A DNA stretch of 32,695 nucleotides from a virus: the IMG/VR virus record IMGVR_UViG_3300044591_000494, positions 1-32,695 of that record; one strand, 5' to 3'. Of this stretch, positions 6,301 to 14,306 are shown one piece after another (within the stretch, counting starts at the first letter, position 1; every line of letters starts with the position of its first letter). The notes under the pieces are model-generated. The model saw only the letters and a list, made by a program, of their open reading frames with translations. It did no database searches and had not been told where the DNA came from. Both the position numbers and the translations under genes were made by a program.

Positions 6301-9210
6301 CCTTCTGTTGAACCATTTACTCAATTAAGGTTCTCACAACCAGTAAAAAATCTTTATCCACAATTAGATAGAGACAATATTAATTCTGATCCAGATCCAA
6401 CAGTATCTTTTGCATTACCTTCTCCATTAGGATTAGTTGAAGTTAATAATCCTCAAAATTCTATTACTAGAGAAAGTATTGTAAGAAGCATTAATGATTT
6501 TGCTGTAGGTTTTGGATTAACAGATATTCAGTCTTCTTCTGGATTAGCACATACATTATACACTAGAATTGATCATGGATTGAATAGAATTACTAGAGTT
6601 GGTATTGTAAGTGCTGGTGAAAATTATGGATCTGGATCTGGATCTATTGAAACCCTTTATAATGCTAAATTAGTAGGATTTGCTGGATCTACAACTGGAA
6701 ATTATGCCACTGCAAATATTAAAGTTGATGCCTTAGGTAGAATAACAGATGTTAGAGTTATTGATGGTGGATCTGCTTATGGAATTGGCAATACTCTTTC
6801 TGTAGTTGGTGTAGGTACAACTTTAGGTCATATTGTTGGTGTAGTATCTGTAACTCAAATTAATAATGATATTGGTAATGTAATTTCTATAAGTGGTTTA
6901 TACGATAAAGTTTTTGGGTCTTATAATAATCTTTATAGAATTACTGGAATTAATGTAGGACAGACCAATCAAATTCAAGTTGTATCTTCTTCTGAGGTAA
7001 TAGCACAATATCCATTTACTGGATCTACCCCTATTGCTGGAGTTAATACCAATGGATTGAGTAAAATTAATGCCACTCTTTTAAATACAGTTGAATCTTA
7101 TGTTACTGGTAATTCTTTAGGGATTACATCATTTACATATAATAATGTAACTGGAATTGCAAGTGTTACAACACTTCAATCTCATGGATTTGTGAATGGT
7201 ACTAAATTCAAAGTTGGTGGATTTAATCAAAGCGTTTATAATGGTAATTTCATTGCATCAAAAATTGTTGGATTAAATGATTTTGAATTTAATATTGGAA
7301 TAGGTACGACCTCACCAATATCTTCTGGAACTGCATACATTTATATACCAGGATTTGCCGCACAAGGTGGATTGCTGTCTGTAGATAATGAAGCAAATTC
7401 GAGTAGACTTGTTGCTCAATATGCTGGAATTACAACTACTTTAGATGTTGCATTAGTAGATCCAACAATCAATACTCTTACAGTTACAAATGCATTAGAT
7501 CGTAACTGGCAAGCTGGTGATTATATTATTGTTAATACCGAAATAATGCGTATTAGTGAAACTGTTGTAATTAATACTGCAATAGATGTATTCCGTGGAT
7601 TATTTGGAACTTCGAAGCAATCTCATCCAGCAGGATCTGTTGTTAAGAGAGTAAGATTTAAACCTATTGAATTTAGAAGAAACTCTATCTTACGTGCTTC
7701 TGGACATACATTCGAATATCTTGGATATGGCCCAGGTAACTACTCCACAGCACTTCCTGAAAGACAAGATAGACAGTTTATTGATGTTGAAAGAGTCTTA
7801 TCTCAATCTGTAAGTGATGACGGTGGAACTCCAATTTATAATGGATTAGATGATAATGGTAATACCTATACAGTTAATAAAGTAACAAACGCATCTACTG
7901 GTCAAGACTTATTAACTAAAGCACCAATTCCAACTGTTAGAGGTGAAGACATTACCTCTAATACACAAGCAGTAGGTTTTGATGTAGATTCTACAGATGA
8001 CCTGACAGTTGCTAGAGGATTAAAAGTTGAAGGTGGAACTGAGTCTACTATCATCTCAGAATTCAATGGACCAGTAATTTTTACTGAGAAAATAACATCA
8101 ACTTCTGAAGATGGAATTTTAGCGTCTTCTTTATTCCTCCAAGGTGAATCTACAACTTCTAGAAAATATACTGTAGGAATTGCTACTCCAGGATTATCTG
8201 GAAATGCTGGAGATATTGTCTATAAAGCAGATCCTAATGGTGGAGTTGCTGTTGGTTGGGTTTATACATTAGAGAATTCCTGGCAAGAATTCGGTCCTAT
8301 TAAATCTGTAGGAACAGAAAGATATTGTGGTATCTTTAGTGGTGCATTTGTTGGTGATGGATCTGGTCTCGATAATGTATCTGACGTTTGGGTATTTGAT
8401 GGTATTGGTATCTCTACCACAAGAGCTGTTGGTATGGGAACAACTTCATCTGTTCCAAGTGTTGCACTATATGTTGGTGGTAATGCTATATTTGCTGGTG
8501 TTACTACAATTAGAACAAACCAGTTAACTTTTGACGTTCCAAATGGATTCCTTGTTAATACTGGTATAACCACATTTAATCAGCAAGTTAATGTTAATAC
8601 ATTAAGAACAATTGGTATTTCAACATTCCAAAATGATGTTATTATTACAACAAATCCAGCAACTACTGGTGATACTGCTGGTAATTTCCTAAGATTTGTT
8701 CAATCTGATACATCAATTACTTCTGCCTACCAGTATGGTGGAATTAATTGGGAGGGTAATGATATTGGTAATAATGGTGTAAGAGGATATATTAGAGGTG
8801 TTGCTGAAGGTAGTACAGGACAATTTGCTATTACATTCGGAACACAACAATCTGGACCTTCTGCACCAATTGAGCAACTTAGAATTGCTTCTGATGGTAA
8901 TATAACTGCTAGTGGTGAAATTACTGCACTATCTGATGAAAGATATAAAACAAACGTAAAAAATATTGATGATCCTCTTGCTAAAGTTCTACAACTTCGT
9001 GGTGTAGAATATGATAGAATTGATAAAGAACAACATACTATTGGACTCATCGCTCAAGAAGTAGAAAAAGTCCTCCCAGAATTAGTTCATGAAAATCATG
9101 AGGGAGTAAAATCAGTTGCATATCAAAATATGGTTGCAATTCTGATTGAGGCGATTAAGGAACAACAAACACAAATTGAAGATCTGAAGAAGCGACTAGA
9201 CAATCTATAA
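3382..9210 (+). CDS. Giant virion/tail fibre-like protein with C-terminal S74 intramolecular chaperone
   Basis: Encodes 1942 aa. The N-terminus has DILYVDPSSID and RPFKTIQRALIEAARF followed by TTIIVYPGEHLIDN, a pattern of proteins that open into a right-handed beta-helix like pectate lyases. The middle is beta-rich, with repeated GIGTT-type turns and several copies of a module containing 'YNG.Y.V'. A segment near residues 1360-1430 has EIMRI and VFRGLFGTS...H..G, common in cyanophage structural proteins. The end (from about residue 1848) has SDERYK (S1851) and IGLIAQEVEKVLPELV, the Peptidase_S74/endosialidase chaperone domain, which assists trimer folding and cuts itself off before that Ser. 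A long terminal helix follows. AGA-biased codons and a late promoter fit a structural gene. Receptor specificity cannot be read from sequence. Confidence 0.85.
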   Translation: MGLSRLDNFLKNSRGDILYVDPSSIDSTDSIENQGNSLVRPFKTIQRALIEAARFSYQRGLDNDRFGRTTIIVYPGEHLIDNRPGWIPIHDNPVAGNNWLTRGGAVSNEFPEFNLNSNFNINDDTNDLYKMNSVYGGIIIPRGTSIVGMDLRKTKIRAKFIPNPEDSTIDRTSIFRVTGSCYFYQFTFFDADPNSVVFKDYGPTKFVPNFSHHKLTCFEYADGVNPVIIDDDYITYKTTKTDLDLYYDKIALTYGSSSGRLISPDFPNSGVDVQTKIDEYRIVGSKGQNVGITSIKAGDGVVSSTTITVDIEESIGGLDVDTPIRIEGVPTAGYNGQYVVSTSESSTRITYKTSSAPANPLPTIVSGTPTLNIVVDTVTSASPYIFNCSLRSVFGMCGLHADGNKADGFKSMVVAQFTGIGLQKDDNAFLKYNSTSGVYEDKTAVSNIHTNSSAVYKPEYENFHIKASNDAFLQLVSVFAIGYANHFLAESGGDHSITNSNSNFGAKSLVARGFKKEAFPRDDTGFITHIIPPQEIQSEDINIEYTSIDVEATVGIGSTTRLYLYNETDLANPPLSVVDGYRIGSKINDELKVLLNINGQSTTKTSKIIMPNTQGRGIYESSSYKEAIVGRTNIGINSISSNTFTLTAPHQFIQGESLRVYSSDGELPDGLNHNQVYYAITAGINSNQVKLAQTFNDTITEDAVIVNNKGGILTFESRVSDKKSGDIGHPIQFDSGNGQWYITVSGISSYNQIYSSVVGLGTTTLGRTTPRTFITRKSDTRSLTDKIYKVRYVIPKDSAVVARPPRDGFVIQESNTTIGATQEEIGKYNSVDAVILNNSSELRNYRFISNAIWDSVGIATLTTEIPHELSVGSLIQINNIKSGFNTTGIGNSGFNGEYYVTSKLSRREFTIGLTTNPGLFQSDTSTRDINLPYYKRVRFNNTFVIYKSEEIQQYVPNTKDGVYHLTIVDSSNSPSVEPFTQLRFSQPVKNLYPQLDRDNINSDPDPTVSFALPSPLGLVEVNNPQNSITRESIVRSINDFAVGFGLTDIQSSSGLAHTLYTRIDHGLNRITRVGIVSAGENYGSGSGSIETLYNAKLVGFAGSTTGNYATANIKVDALGRITDVRVIDGGSAYGIGNTLSVVGVGTTLGHIVGVVSVTQINNDIGNVISISGLYDKVFGSYNNLYRITGINVGQTNQIQVVSSSEVIAQYPFTGSTPIAGVNTNGLSKINATLLNTVESYVTGNSLGITSFTYNNVTGIASVTTLQSHGFVNGTKFKVGGFNQSVYNGNFIASKIVGLNDFEFNIGIGTTSPISSGTAYIYIPGFAAQGGLLSVDNEANSSRLVAQYAGITTTLDVALVDPTINTLTVTNALDRNWQAGDYIIVNTEIMRISETVVINTAIDVFRGLFGTSKQSHPAGSVVKRVRFKPIEFRRNSILRASGHTFEYLGYGPGNYSTALPERQDRQFIDVERVLSQSVSDDGGTPIYNGLDDNGNTYTVNKVTNASTGQDLLTKAPIPTVRGEDITSNTQAVGFDVDSTDDLTVARGLKVEGGTESTIISEFNGPVIFTEKITSTSEDGILASSLFLQGESTTSRKYTVGIATPGLSGNAGDIVYKADPNGGVAVGWVYTLENSWQEFGPIKSVGTERYCGIFSGAFVGDGSGLDNVSDVWVFDGIGISTTRAVGMGTTSSVPSVALYVGGNAIFAGVTTIRTNQLTFDVPNGFLVNTGITTFNQQVNVNTLRTIGISTFQNDVIITTNPATTGDTAGNFLRFVQSDTSITSAYQYGGINWEGNDIGNNGVRGYIRGVAEGSTGQFAITFGTQQSGPSAPIEQLRIASDGNITASGEITALSDERYKTNVKNIDDPLAKVLQLRGVEYDRIDKEQHTIGLIAQEVEKVLPELVHENHEGVKSVAYQNMVAILIEAIKEQQTQIEDLKKRLDNL

Positions 9211-9217
9211 ACTGTCA

Positions 9218-9242
9218 GGGGGGTTGACAACCCCCCTTTTTT
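9218..9242 (+). terminator. Strong intrinsic terminator after fibre gene, contains a -35 box
   Basis: GGGGGGTT (9218-9225) pairs with AACCCCCC (9229-9236) around loop GAC, then a run of six T. It lies 8 nt after the stop codon of the giant structural gene. The TTGACA of the following promoter forms the apex of the hairpin, so the same bases end one transcript and begin the next. Confidence 0.9.
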
Positions 9243-9254
9243 ATGGTGTATAAT
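9224..9254 (+). promoter_or_regulatory. Sigma-70-type promoter inside the terminator
   Basis: TTGACA at 9224-9229 and TATAAT at 9249-9254, with a 19-nt spacer (slightly long) and TG directly before the -10. The predicted start is near 9261, which supports GTG 9281 rather than TTG 9266 as the start of the next gene. Confidence 0.6.
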
Positions 9255-9280
9255 AATGGAGTAGTTTGATTTTATTATCT

Positions 9281-12200
9281 GTGTCCCTGGTCAATATCTA
9301 CGTTGATAGTCTTAAAAGCGGCGTAAATTCTTTCAACGTTGGTCAGACAATTTATACTTATGATCATCGTCATCGCAATAGTGACTATGGTAAAGCAAAG
9401 CAGACGCTTGCTCAAACAAAAGACCAGTACATTAATTACGCCTGGTGGACAAATGTATCTACTCGTGATGATGGTAAGGACGCTGGACACGATAAGATTA
9501 TTCATTCTTGGTTGGATACTCTTCCTGGGATGAAAAGGATTGGTGCAAAAAATAGTGAGACTTTTGAATTTGATCCAAAATTTTATAATCTTGAGATCAT
9601 CGTTCAAATGATCTATGAGAAATTTTTCTCTGGTAAGGAAAAAGTATATACTGAATTTAAACCTCGCCCATATCAACAGAAGTTTTTGCAAAAAATTGCT
9701 TCTGCATGGAATGTTAGTGAAGAATTTTTGTTGTTTGCCAAGTGCCGTGCAGGTAAGTCTGCTATGGTTCTCAAGCATATTGTAGATAGTAATTATAAAC
9801 TTTCTCTGGTTTGTTCTCGTCAAAGGTCACCAGAAGCTTCTTGGGAAAATGATTCTAACGAATTCTTTCCTACAATTAAATACATTTCTGTTCAAGATCC
9901 TTCTTGGGAAACGTATCTTGAATACTGGATGGAACGTGATGTAAATATTGTTCTATGGGGTACTGTACAGAGCTTTATTACACGTATTGATAGGATTCAT
10001 AATATTGATTTTGTTGCTTTTGATGAAGCACATATTGGTGGTACTGCTAAACAGTTCACCACTCTTCGCAACAAAATTAAAAGTCGTATCTGCTATATTT
10101 CTGGGACTGCTCATAAACTTTGCTGGATGTTCCCTGATGAACGCCAAAAGTTTGTGTATACTTATTTTGATGAACAATTTGATGTTCAAAATGGTGTTTT
10201 TAAGCGTCCTAAAATGAACATTGCTTTCGCAAAATACCAAACTTCTGCATATCAGGAAATTTTTGGTGATGATCCTGATGCTATGAAGAATATCTTCACA
10301 ATGGAAGATGATAAGTTTTTGTATGAGATTCTTGTTCGGGAATTTATTCACAAATACTTTGGTCCCCAACGAGAGATTCGCATTGGAGATCGTCTTTTAA
10401 GGGGTACATATCACATGATGGCACTTCCTAGTGTCAAAGCATGTCATGCATTTCAAAAGTTGGTGCATTGTTATTATCCTTCCCTAGTTGTTACTTCAGA
10501 TACTAATAAAGATCAAGATGATATTAACCGATTTCTTGAAGAAAATTCAAAAGCACTTATCATTACACAATCTGCAAACGTTCTTGGTGTAACTGCCAAA
10601 AAAATTGATACCGTTATTAATTGTAAAGGTGGTGAATCTATTGAGTTTTGGACTCAATTTGCTTTCCGTGGTGGTTCTGGTGTTCATGATTGGTGGGTGA
10701 TTGATTTTGATGCTCAGAGGTGTCTCCGTGCCATTCACACAGCATTCCAACTTGCATGTGATAATAATCCTGCACTATCTCAATATAGTGTAGTTGACTT
10801 TACCAATATTCACGAATGGAATGATGGATTTAAAGAACTCAGTAAAGAACTTTTTGAAGATGCCCTCGCCGCTGATGTTGAGGGAAGCATCTCTACCATT
10901 ACCAGTATCGTAGAATCTCTGGACCTTAGTAAGATTAGCGATTTTAATCTAAAACTCAAAACCGATCTTTCCACGGTTATGAAAGAATCACAACTTAACG
11001 ATGAGGGTGCCAACAACAAAAGTTGTATCGTTCGGGAGACTGAGCGTGTAAAAAAGTCTAATGACCTTGACACTTTGAAGAAGCAGACTGTCAAGGCACT
11101 TCTTGAGTCTATTCCTCTGACCATGTTCTACATCATTCGTAATGGTCAAAATGTATATTCAATCAATGATGTTATTGGTTCTGCAGTTTATCCTTCTGTT
11201 ACTGGTGACTGTGAGGGTATTCTTGATGATGTGATTAGTAAGAACCCTCATAGCATTGAACTTTTAACTCGTCGTATTGGTATTGTTTCTAATAGTATTC
11301 AAAAGAGTATTAGGAATTCCGTTTCTCATACTATTAATGAGTTGTCTGTGTCTTCTCAAATTCAACAGTCTATTCCTGTCGAACTTTTTGATCTTATGAT
11401 TGATAACTGCAATGATCTTTCTAACGTCTACATGTTTGGTGATCCTAGTGGATCTCACACTGCCCGTCTTTTAGAGCGACAAGTGGATCCAAATAACATT
11501 ACCGTATGGGAGAGTTGCAATAGTCATCGTAATCGTGTAAAATATATCAATGATAGTATTAATATTGTTGACTCTCATCCAGATATGAAGTTTACCGCCA
11601 TTTTAGCAAATCCTCCATATAACGATCCCACCAAAAAAGCAAAGAACAATAAACTTTGGCCTATTGTGGTTGAACAGCACCTTGAACTGGTTGCTCCTGG
11701 AGGAGACATTTGTGAAGTTACTCCTTCATCTGTTCTTGGAACAACAGGTAAAGGTAAAAAGTTTATGAAGTTGTTCTCTACAAAGTATAATCTAAAAATG
11801 ATTGATTATACTGCAGATGATTACTTTACTGAGGGTGTTGCTATTTGTCGTTGGCATCTTACAAATGAACCTTATCAGGGTAAAACCACTGTCATTACTC
11901 ATGATGGTTCCTTTACTTGGGATTTGCGAGATGGTCTTCCTCTTGTTGGAGATTCTGCTCTTAAGCATTCTATCCTTAATAAGATTGCTAACTCTAACCA
12001 TCCACGTATTCCTCTAAAGATGGGTCAAGCAATTGCTAAAGAAGATCATATTCCTGATGGCAAGTATGAGATCTACCACTCTTCTAAAAAAGTTAAACGC
12101 ACCAATATTGTTCCTACAACTGGAGATGTGCTAAAGTTTATTGTTCCATTCTCTTCTACGTATAAGAATGGTGGCATCTTTACCTCTAGCGGATTTGTGG

Positions 12201-12436
12201 GTATGTTTAATTGTTGGTGTCCAATTACTTCGGAAGAAGAAGGGGATCGTCTTAGTAAAATCTTTGACAATAAAATTATTCAGTTCTTTATTGATAATTA
12301 CAAAAAGACTGCTGGATTTACTCCCGCCATTAAAAATGGTGAAGTACCTGACATTACAGACTATGCTAATTTGTCTGATCAATTTGGTTTTACTGAAGAA
12401 GAAGTTGAGTATTTAAAGAAAAATAATGCCATCTAA
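9281..12436 (+). CDS. GIY-YIG/T5orf172-like + SF2 helicase + N6-adenine DNA methyltransferase fusion
   Basis: 1051 aa from GTG 9281 (TTG 9266 is the only in-frame alternative nearby; there is no early ATG). Residues 1-100 show NIYVDS, FNVGQT, HRHR, DKIIH (71-75) and ETFEF, matching the order of T5orf172/GIY-YIG nucleases (YV, KIGkT, R, E..lH, EwF) but with Asp in place of the catalytic Glu. The SF2 helicase core has Walker A CRAGKS (155-160), FDEAH (247-251), SGTAH (274-278) and a motif VI-like QFAFRGGSG (about 460). The methyltransferase has a motif I-like GDPSGS (720-725), an acidic residue in VWES, and NPPY (777-780), the N6-adenine signature. About 250 residues follow that could recognise DNA. 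The layout recalls single-chain type ISP/IIG restriction-modification enzymes with a different nuclease. Restriction activity is inference. Arg codons are mostly CGT/CGC, unlike the upstream gene. Confidence 0.75.
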   Translation: MSLVNIYVDSLKSGVNSFNVGQTIYTYDHRHRNSDYGKAKQTLAQTKDQYINYAWWTNVSTRDDGKDAGHDKIIHSWLDTLPGMKRIGAKNSETFEFDPKFYNLEIIVQMIYEKFFSGKEKVYTEFKPRPYQQKFLQKIASAWNVSEEFLLFAKCRAGKSAMVLKHIVDSNYKLSLVCSRQRSPEASWENDSNEFFPTIKYISVQDPSWETYLEYWMERDVNIVLWGTVQSFITRIDRIHNIDFVAFDEAHIGGTAKQFTTLRNKIKSRICYISGTAHKLCWMFPDERQKFVYTYFDEQFDVQNGVFKRPKMNIAFAKYQTSAYQEIFGDDPDAMKNIFTMEDDKFLYEILVREFIHKYFGPQREIRIGDRLLRGTYHMMALPSVKACHAFQKLVHCYYPSLVVTSDTNKDQDDINRFLEENSKALIITQSANVLGVTAKKIDTVINCKGGESIEFWTQFAFRGGSGVHDWWVIDFDAQRCLRAIHTAFQLACDNNPALSQYSVVDFTNIHEWNDGFKELSKELFEDALAADVEGSISTITSIVESLDLSKISDFNLKLKTDLSTVMKESQLNDEGANNKSCIVRETERVKKSNDLDTLKKQTVKALLESIPLTMFYIIRNGQNVYSINDVIGSAVYPSVTGDCEGILDDVISKNPHSIELLTRRIGIVSNSIQKSIRNSVSHTINELSVSSQIQQSIPVELFDLMIDNCNDLSNVYMFGDPSGSHTARLLERQVDPNNITVWESCNSHRNRVKYINDSINIVDSHPDMKFTAILANPPYNDPTKKAKNNKLWPIVVEQHLELVAPGGDICEVTPSSVLGTTGKGKKFMKLFSTKYNLKMIDYTADDYFTEGVAICRWHLTNEPYQGKTTVITHDGSFTWDLRDGLPLVGDSALKHSILNKIANSNHPRIPLKMGQAIAKEDHIPDGKYEIYHSSKKVKRTNIVPTTGDVLKFIVPFSSTYKNGGIFTSSGFVGMFNCWCPITSEEEGDRLSKIFDNKIIQFFIDNYKKTAGFTPAIKNGEVPDITDYANLSDQFGFTEEEVEYLKKNNAI

Positions 12437-12842
12437 AAATAAACATAACAAAAAGCATGGATCTCAACTTGAGAGATCTGATGAGAGAATCAAACAGACG
12501 CAGGAGGTATTTACTCCTCCTGCCCTAATTGATAAAATGATTTTGGATATTCCAGAAGAGGTTCTTAAAGATCCAAGTTCTAAATTTATTGATAACTGTG
12601 CTGGTGACGGTAATTTTTTAGTTCAATTACTTAAAGCACTTAGACAATATCATACTGAACAGCATATTGTAGATAATATGTTATATGCTGTGGAGTTAAT
12701 GGAAGATAATCATAAAGAATTATGTAAAAGAATTGGGGTGTCCACCTCCCATCCTCACTATGTGTGCTATGATGCCCTGGAATATCATTACCGATTTGAT
12801 GGTACGTTAGGACCAATTACCTTAGACCAATTTTTGAACTGA
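12426..12842 (+). CDS. Half methyltransferase: SAM-binding part without the catalytic motif
   Basis: Encodes 138 aa and overlaps the previous gene by 11 nt, so the two are probably translated together. It contains QEVFTPPALIDKMI (motif X-like, typical just before the SAM pocket of N6-adenine methylases), DNCAGDGNFLVQLL (motif I) and YAVELMEDNHKEL (motif II). The protein ends at TLDQFLN before any NPPY/DPPY motif IV. The N-terminus is Lys/His-rich. It is either a natural fragment, a subunit that completes or regulates the methyltransferase of the upstream fusion, or a SAM-binding decoy. The domain identification is firm from motifs; the role is inferred. Confidence 0.75.
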   Translation: MPSKNKHNKKHGSQLERSDERIKQTQEVFTPPALIDKMILDIPEEVLKDPSSKFIDNCAGDGNFLVQLLKALRQYHTEQHIVDNMLYAVELMEDNHKELCKRIGVSTSHPHYVCYDALEYHYRFDGTLGPITLDQFLN

Positions 12843-12849
12843 CCACTCT

Positions 12850-12882
12850 GCTGCCCCAGGGCGGCATATTTTGCTGTATAAT
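12850..12882 (+). promoter_or_regulatory. Hairpin plus T-rich tract, then TATAAT
   Basis: GCTGCC (12850-12855) pairs with GGCGGC (12860-12865) around CCAG and is followed by ATATTTT. TATAAT at 12877-12882 follows 11 nt after the hairpin. No -35 box stands at 17 nt. The arrangement echoes the terminator/promoter composites at 9218 and 30704 and probably lets the helicase gene have its own transcript. Confidence 0.45.
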
Positions 12883-12903
12883 AACTTTATTGAGATTGAG
12901 ACC

Positions 12904-14133
12904 ATGATTCTTCGCCCCCACCAGCACGAAGCATTGCAGATCATGCTTAAGGAGCGTCTTGGCATCGTTGTATTCCCCACTGGTGGCGGCAAGAGTCTTG
13001 TTGCCATTATGGATGCCAAGCGTCAATTTGACGAGGGTAATAAAACTATTGTTGTTGTTGCTCCTCGCCTCATGCTTGCTCGGCAATTGTCTTCCGAGTT
13101 TCTTGAGCACATCACCAATGCTTCTGTGATGCATGTTCATTCTAAAAGTGATCTTCCCTACTTTACTACTACAGATCCTAATCAGATCTATGCTTGGAAT
13201 TATCATACTAATGGTAATAAATTGATTGTTACCACTTATCATTCTCTTCATCGTATTCAAGAGTCTGGTATTAAGGTTGATAGCATTTACTTTGATGAAG
13301 CACACAACTCTACTAAAAGGAATTTCTTCGATTCCACTAAGTATTTTTCTGTTAATTCTGATCGCTGTTATTTCTTTACTGCTACTCCTAAGTATTCTGC
13401 TACTTCTTCCAAACCAGGTATGAATAATAGTGATGTTTATGGTCGGGTTATTTGCAATGTTCCTGCACCTGCACTGGTCAATAATGGATCATTGATTCCT
13501 CCTAAAATTAATCCCATTAATATCGGTAGCATTCGTCTTAAGGGCGAAGAGGCGGCAGAACGCGATTGTATGACTTTGTTGGATACTATTTGTAATGAAG
13601 ACCATATGGATAAAGTTTTGATTGCTGCTCCTAACACTAAGGTTATGGTCCGTATGCTTGCTGAGACTGATTTTATGAAAGAAGTGCGGTCTATGGGGTA
13701 TGATCTCCTCTGGATTACCAGCAAACATGGTGCATTTTTGAATGATCAGAAAATCTCCCGTGAACAGTTTTTTCAATTGGTCAATCAGTTTGGTGCAGAT
13801 CCTGACAAAAAATTTATCGTCATGCATTATTCTATTTTGAGTGAAGGTATCTCTGTTCCTGGTCTTACTTCTTTGATTATGATGCGTCAAATGAATGTTA
13901 TTGAGATGTGCCAATCTGTTGGTCGTGTTTTGCGTCTTCATCTTGATGATGTCAAGCGTATTCAGAATGGTACACTTACTCCAGGCAAACTTAGCGACTA
14001 CACCAAATCATTCGGTCTAGTTCATGTTCCTGTTTACAGTAATGTTGGTATTGCTACTGTTAAGCGTCTCCAAAATATCGTAGATACGGTATTTGTACAA
14101 GGTCAACCTGCAATTTCTACTATTAAGCGATGA
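12904..14133 (+). CDS. SF2 DEAH helicase
   Basis: 409 aa from ATG 12904; the frame is open further upstream, but that part overlaps the -10 element. It opens MILRPHQHEAL (Q-motif-like), then FPTGGGKS (Walker A, residues 24-31), VVAPRLMLARQL (Ia), YFDEAHNS (II), FFTATPKYS (III), and MCQSVGRVLRLH (VI). Both RecA-like domains are present and no extra domain is visible. This is the layout of UvsW/type III Res-like ATP-dependent helicases or translocases. It lies in the same CGT-biased block as the helicase-methyltransferase fusion and may work with it. Alternatively it serves recombination or replication-fork remodelling, as UvsW does in T4. Confidence 0.85.
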   Translation: MILRPHQHEALQIMLKERLGIVVFPTGGGKSLVAIMDAKRQFDEGNKTIVVVAPRLMLARQLSSEFLEHITNASVMHVHSKSDLPYFTTTDPNQIYAWNYHTNGNKLIVTTYHSLHRIQESGIKVDSIYFDEAHNSTKRNFFDSTKYFSVNSDRCYFFTATPKYSATSSKPGMNNSDVYGRVICNVPAPALVNNGSLIPPKINPINIGSIRLKGEEAAERDCMTLLDTICNEDHMDKVLIAAPNTKVMVRMLAETDFMKEVRSMGYDLLWITSKHGAFLNDQKISREQFFQLVNQFGADPDKKFIVMHYSILSEGISVPGLTSLIMMRQMNVIEMCQSVGRVLRLHLDDVKRIQNGTLTPGKLSDYTKSFGLVHVPVYSNVGIATVKRLQNIVDTVFVQGQPAISTIKR

Positions 14134-14303
14134 AAGAAGGATTTATTACTAAAGATGGTTATGCCGCCGTTCCATTTGGAAATCAACTTATGGTCATTTA
14201 TGATGGACAGCAGTTAAAGGTCTGTAGGACCGAACGTTCTGCCCGCAATTTTATCAAACAACATTCGTCTCAACCCAAATCTGGAACTGTTTTTATTAAT
14301 TAA
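14130..14303 (+). CDS. Small protein, 57 aa, coupled to the helicase
   Basis: An ORF whose ATG overlaps the helicase stop codon (ATGA). The protein, MKEGFITKDGYAAVPFGNQL at the N-terminus, has a beta-rich first half, a CRTERSARNFIKQH helix and the end SGTVFIN. It shares the CGN-type Arg codons of the preceding block. The tight coupling suggests it belongs with the helicase operon. No family recognised. Confidence 0.7.
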   Translation: MKEGFITKDGYAAVPFGNQLMVIYDGQQLKVCRTERSARNFIKQHSSQPKSGTVFIN

Positions 14304-14306
14304 ATT

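Noticed and set aside
8262-9050. Two minus-strand ORFs over the end of the giant virion gene
   Set aside because: They are antisense to the well-supported S74 region and show low-complexity composition typical of reverse-frame reading.
9275-9823. 182-codon minus-strand ORF inside the fusion gene
   Set aside because: It lies wholly antisense to a gene with clear family motifs, has no motif of its own and no promoter. It is a shadow of the CGT-rich codon pattern.
13437-13941. Overlapping minus-strand ORFs in the DEAH helicase gene
   Set aside because: The helicase motifs on the plus strand are complete; these frames have no motif or upstream signal.
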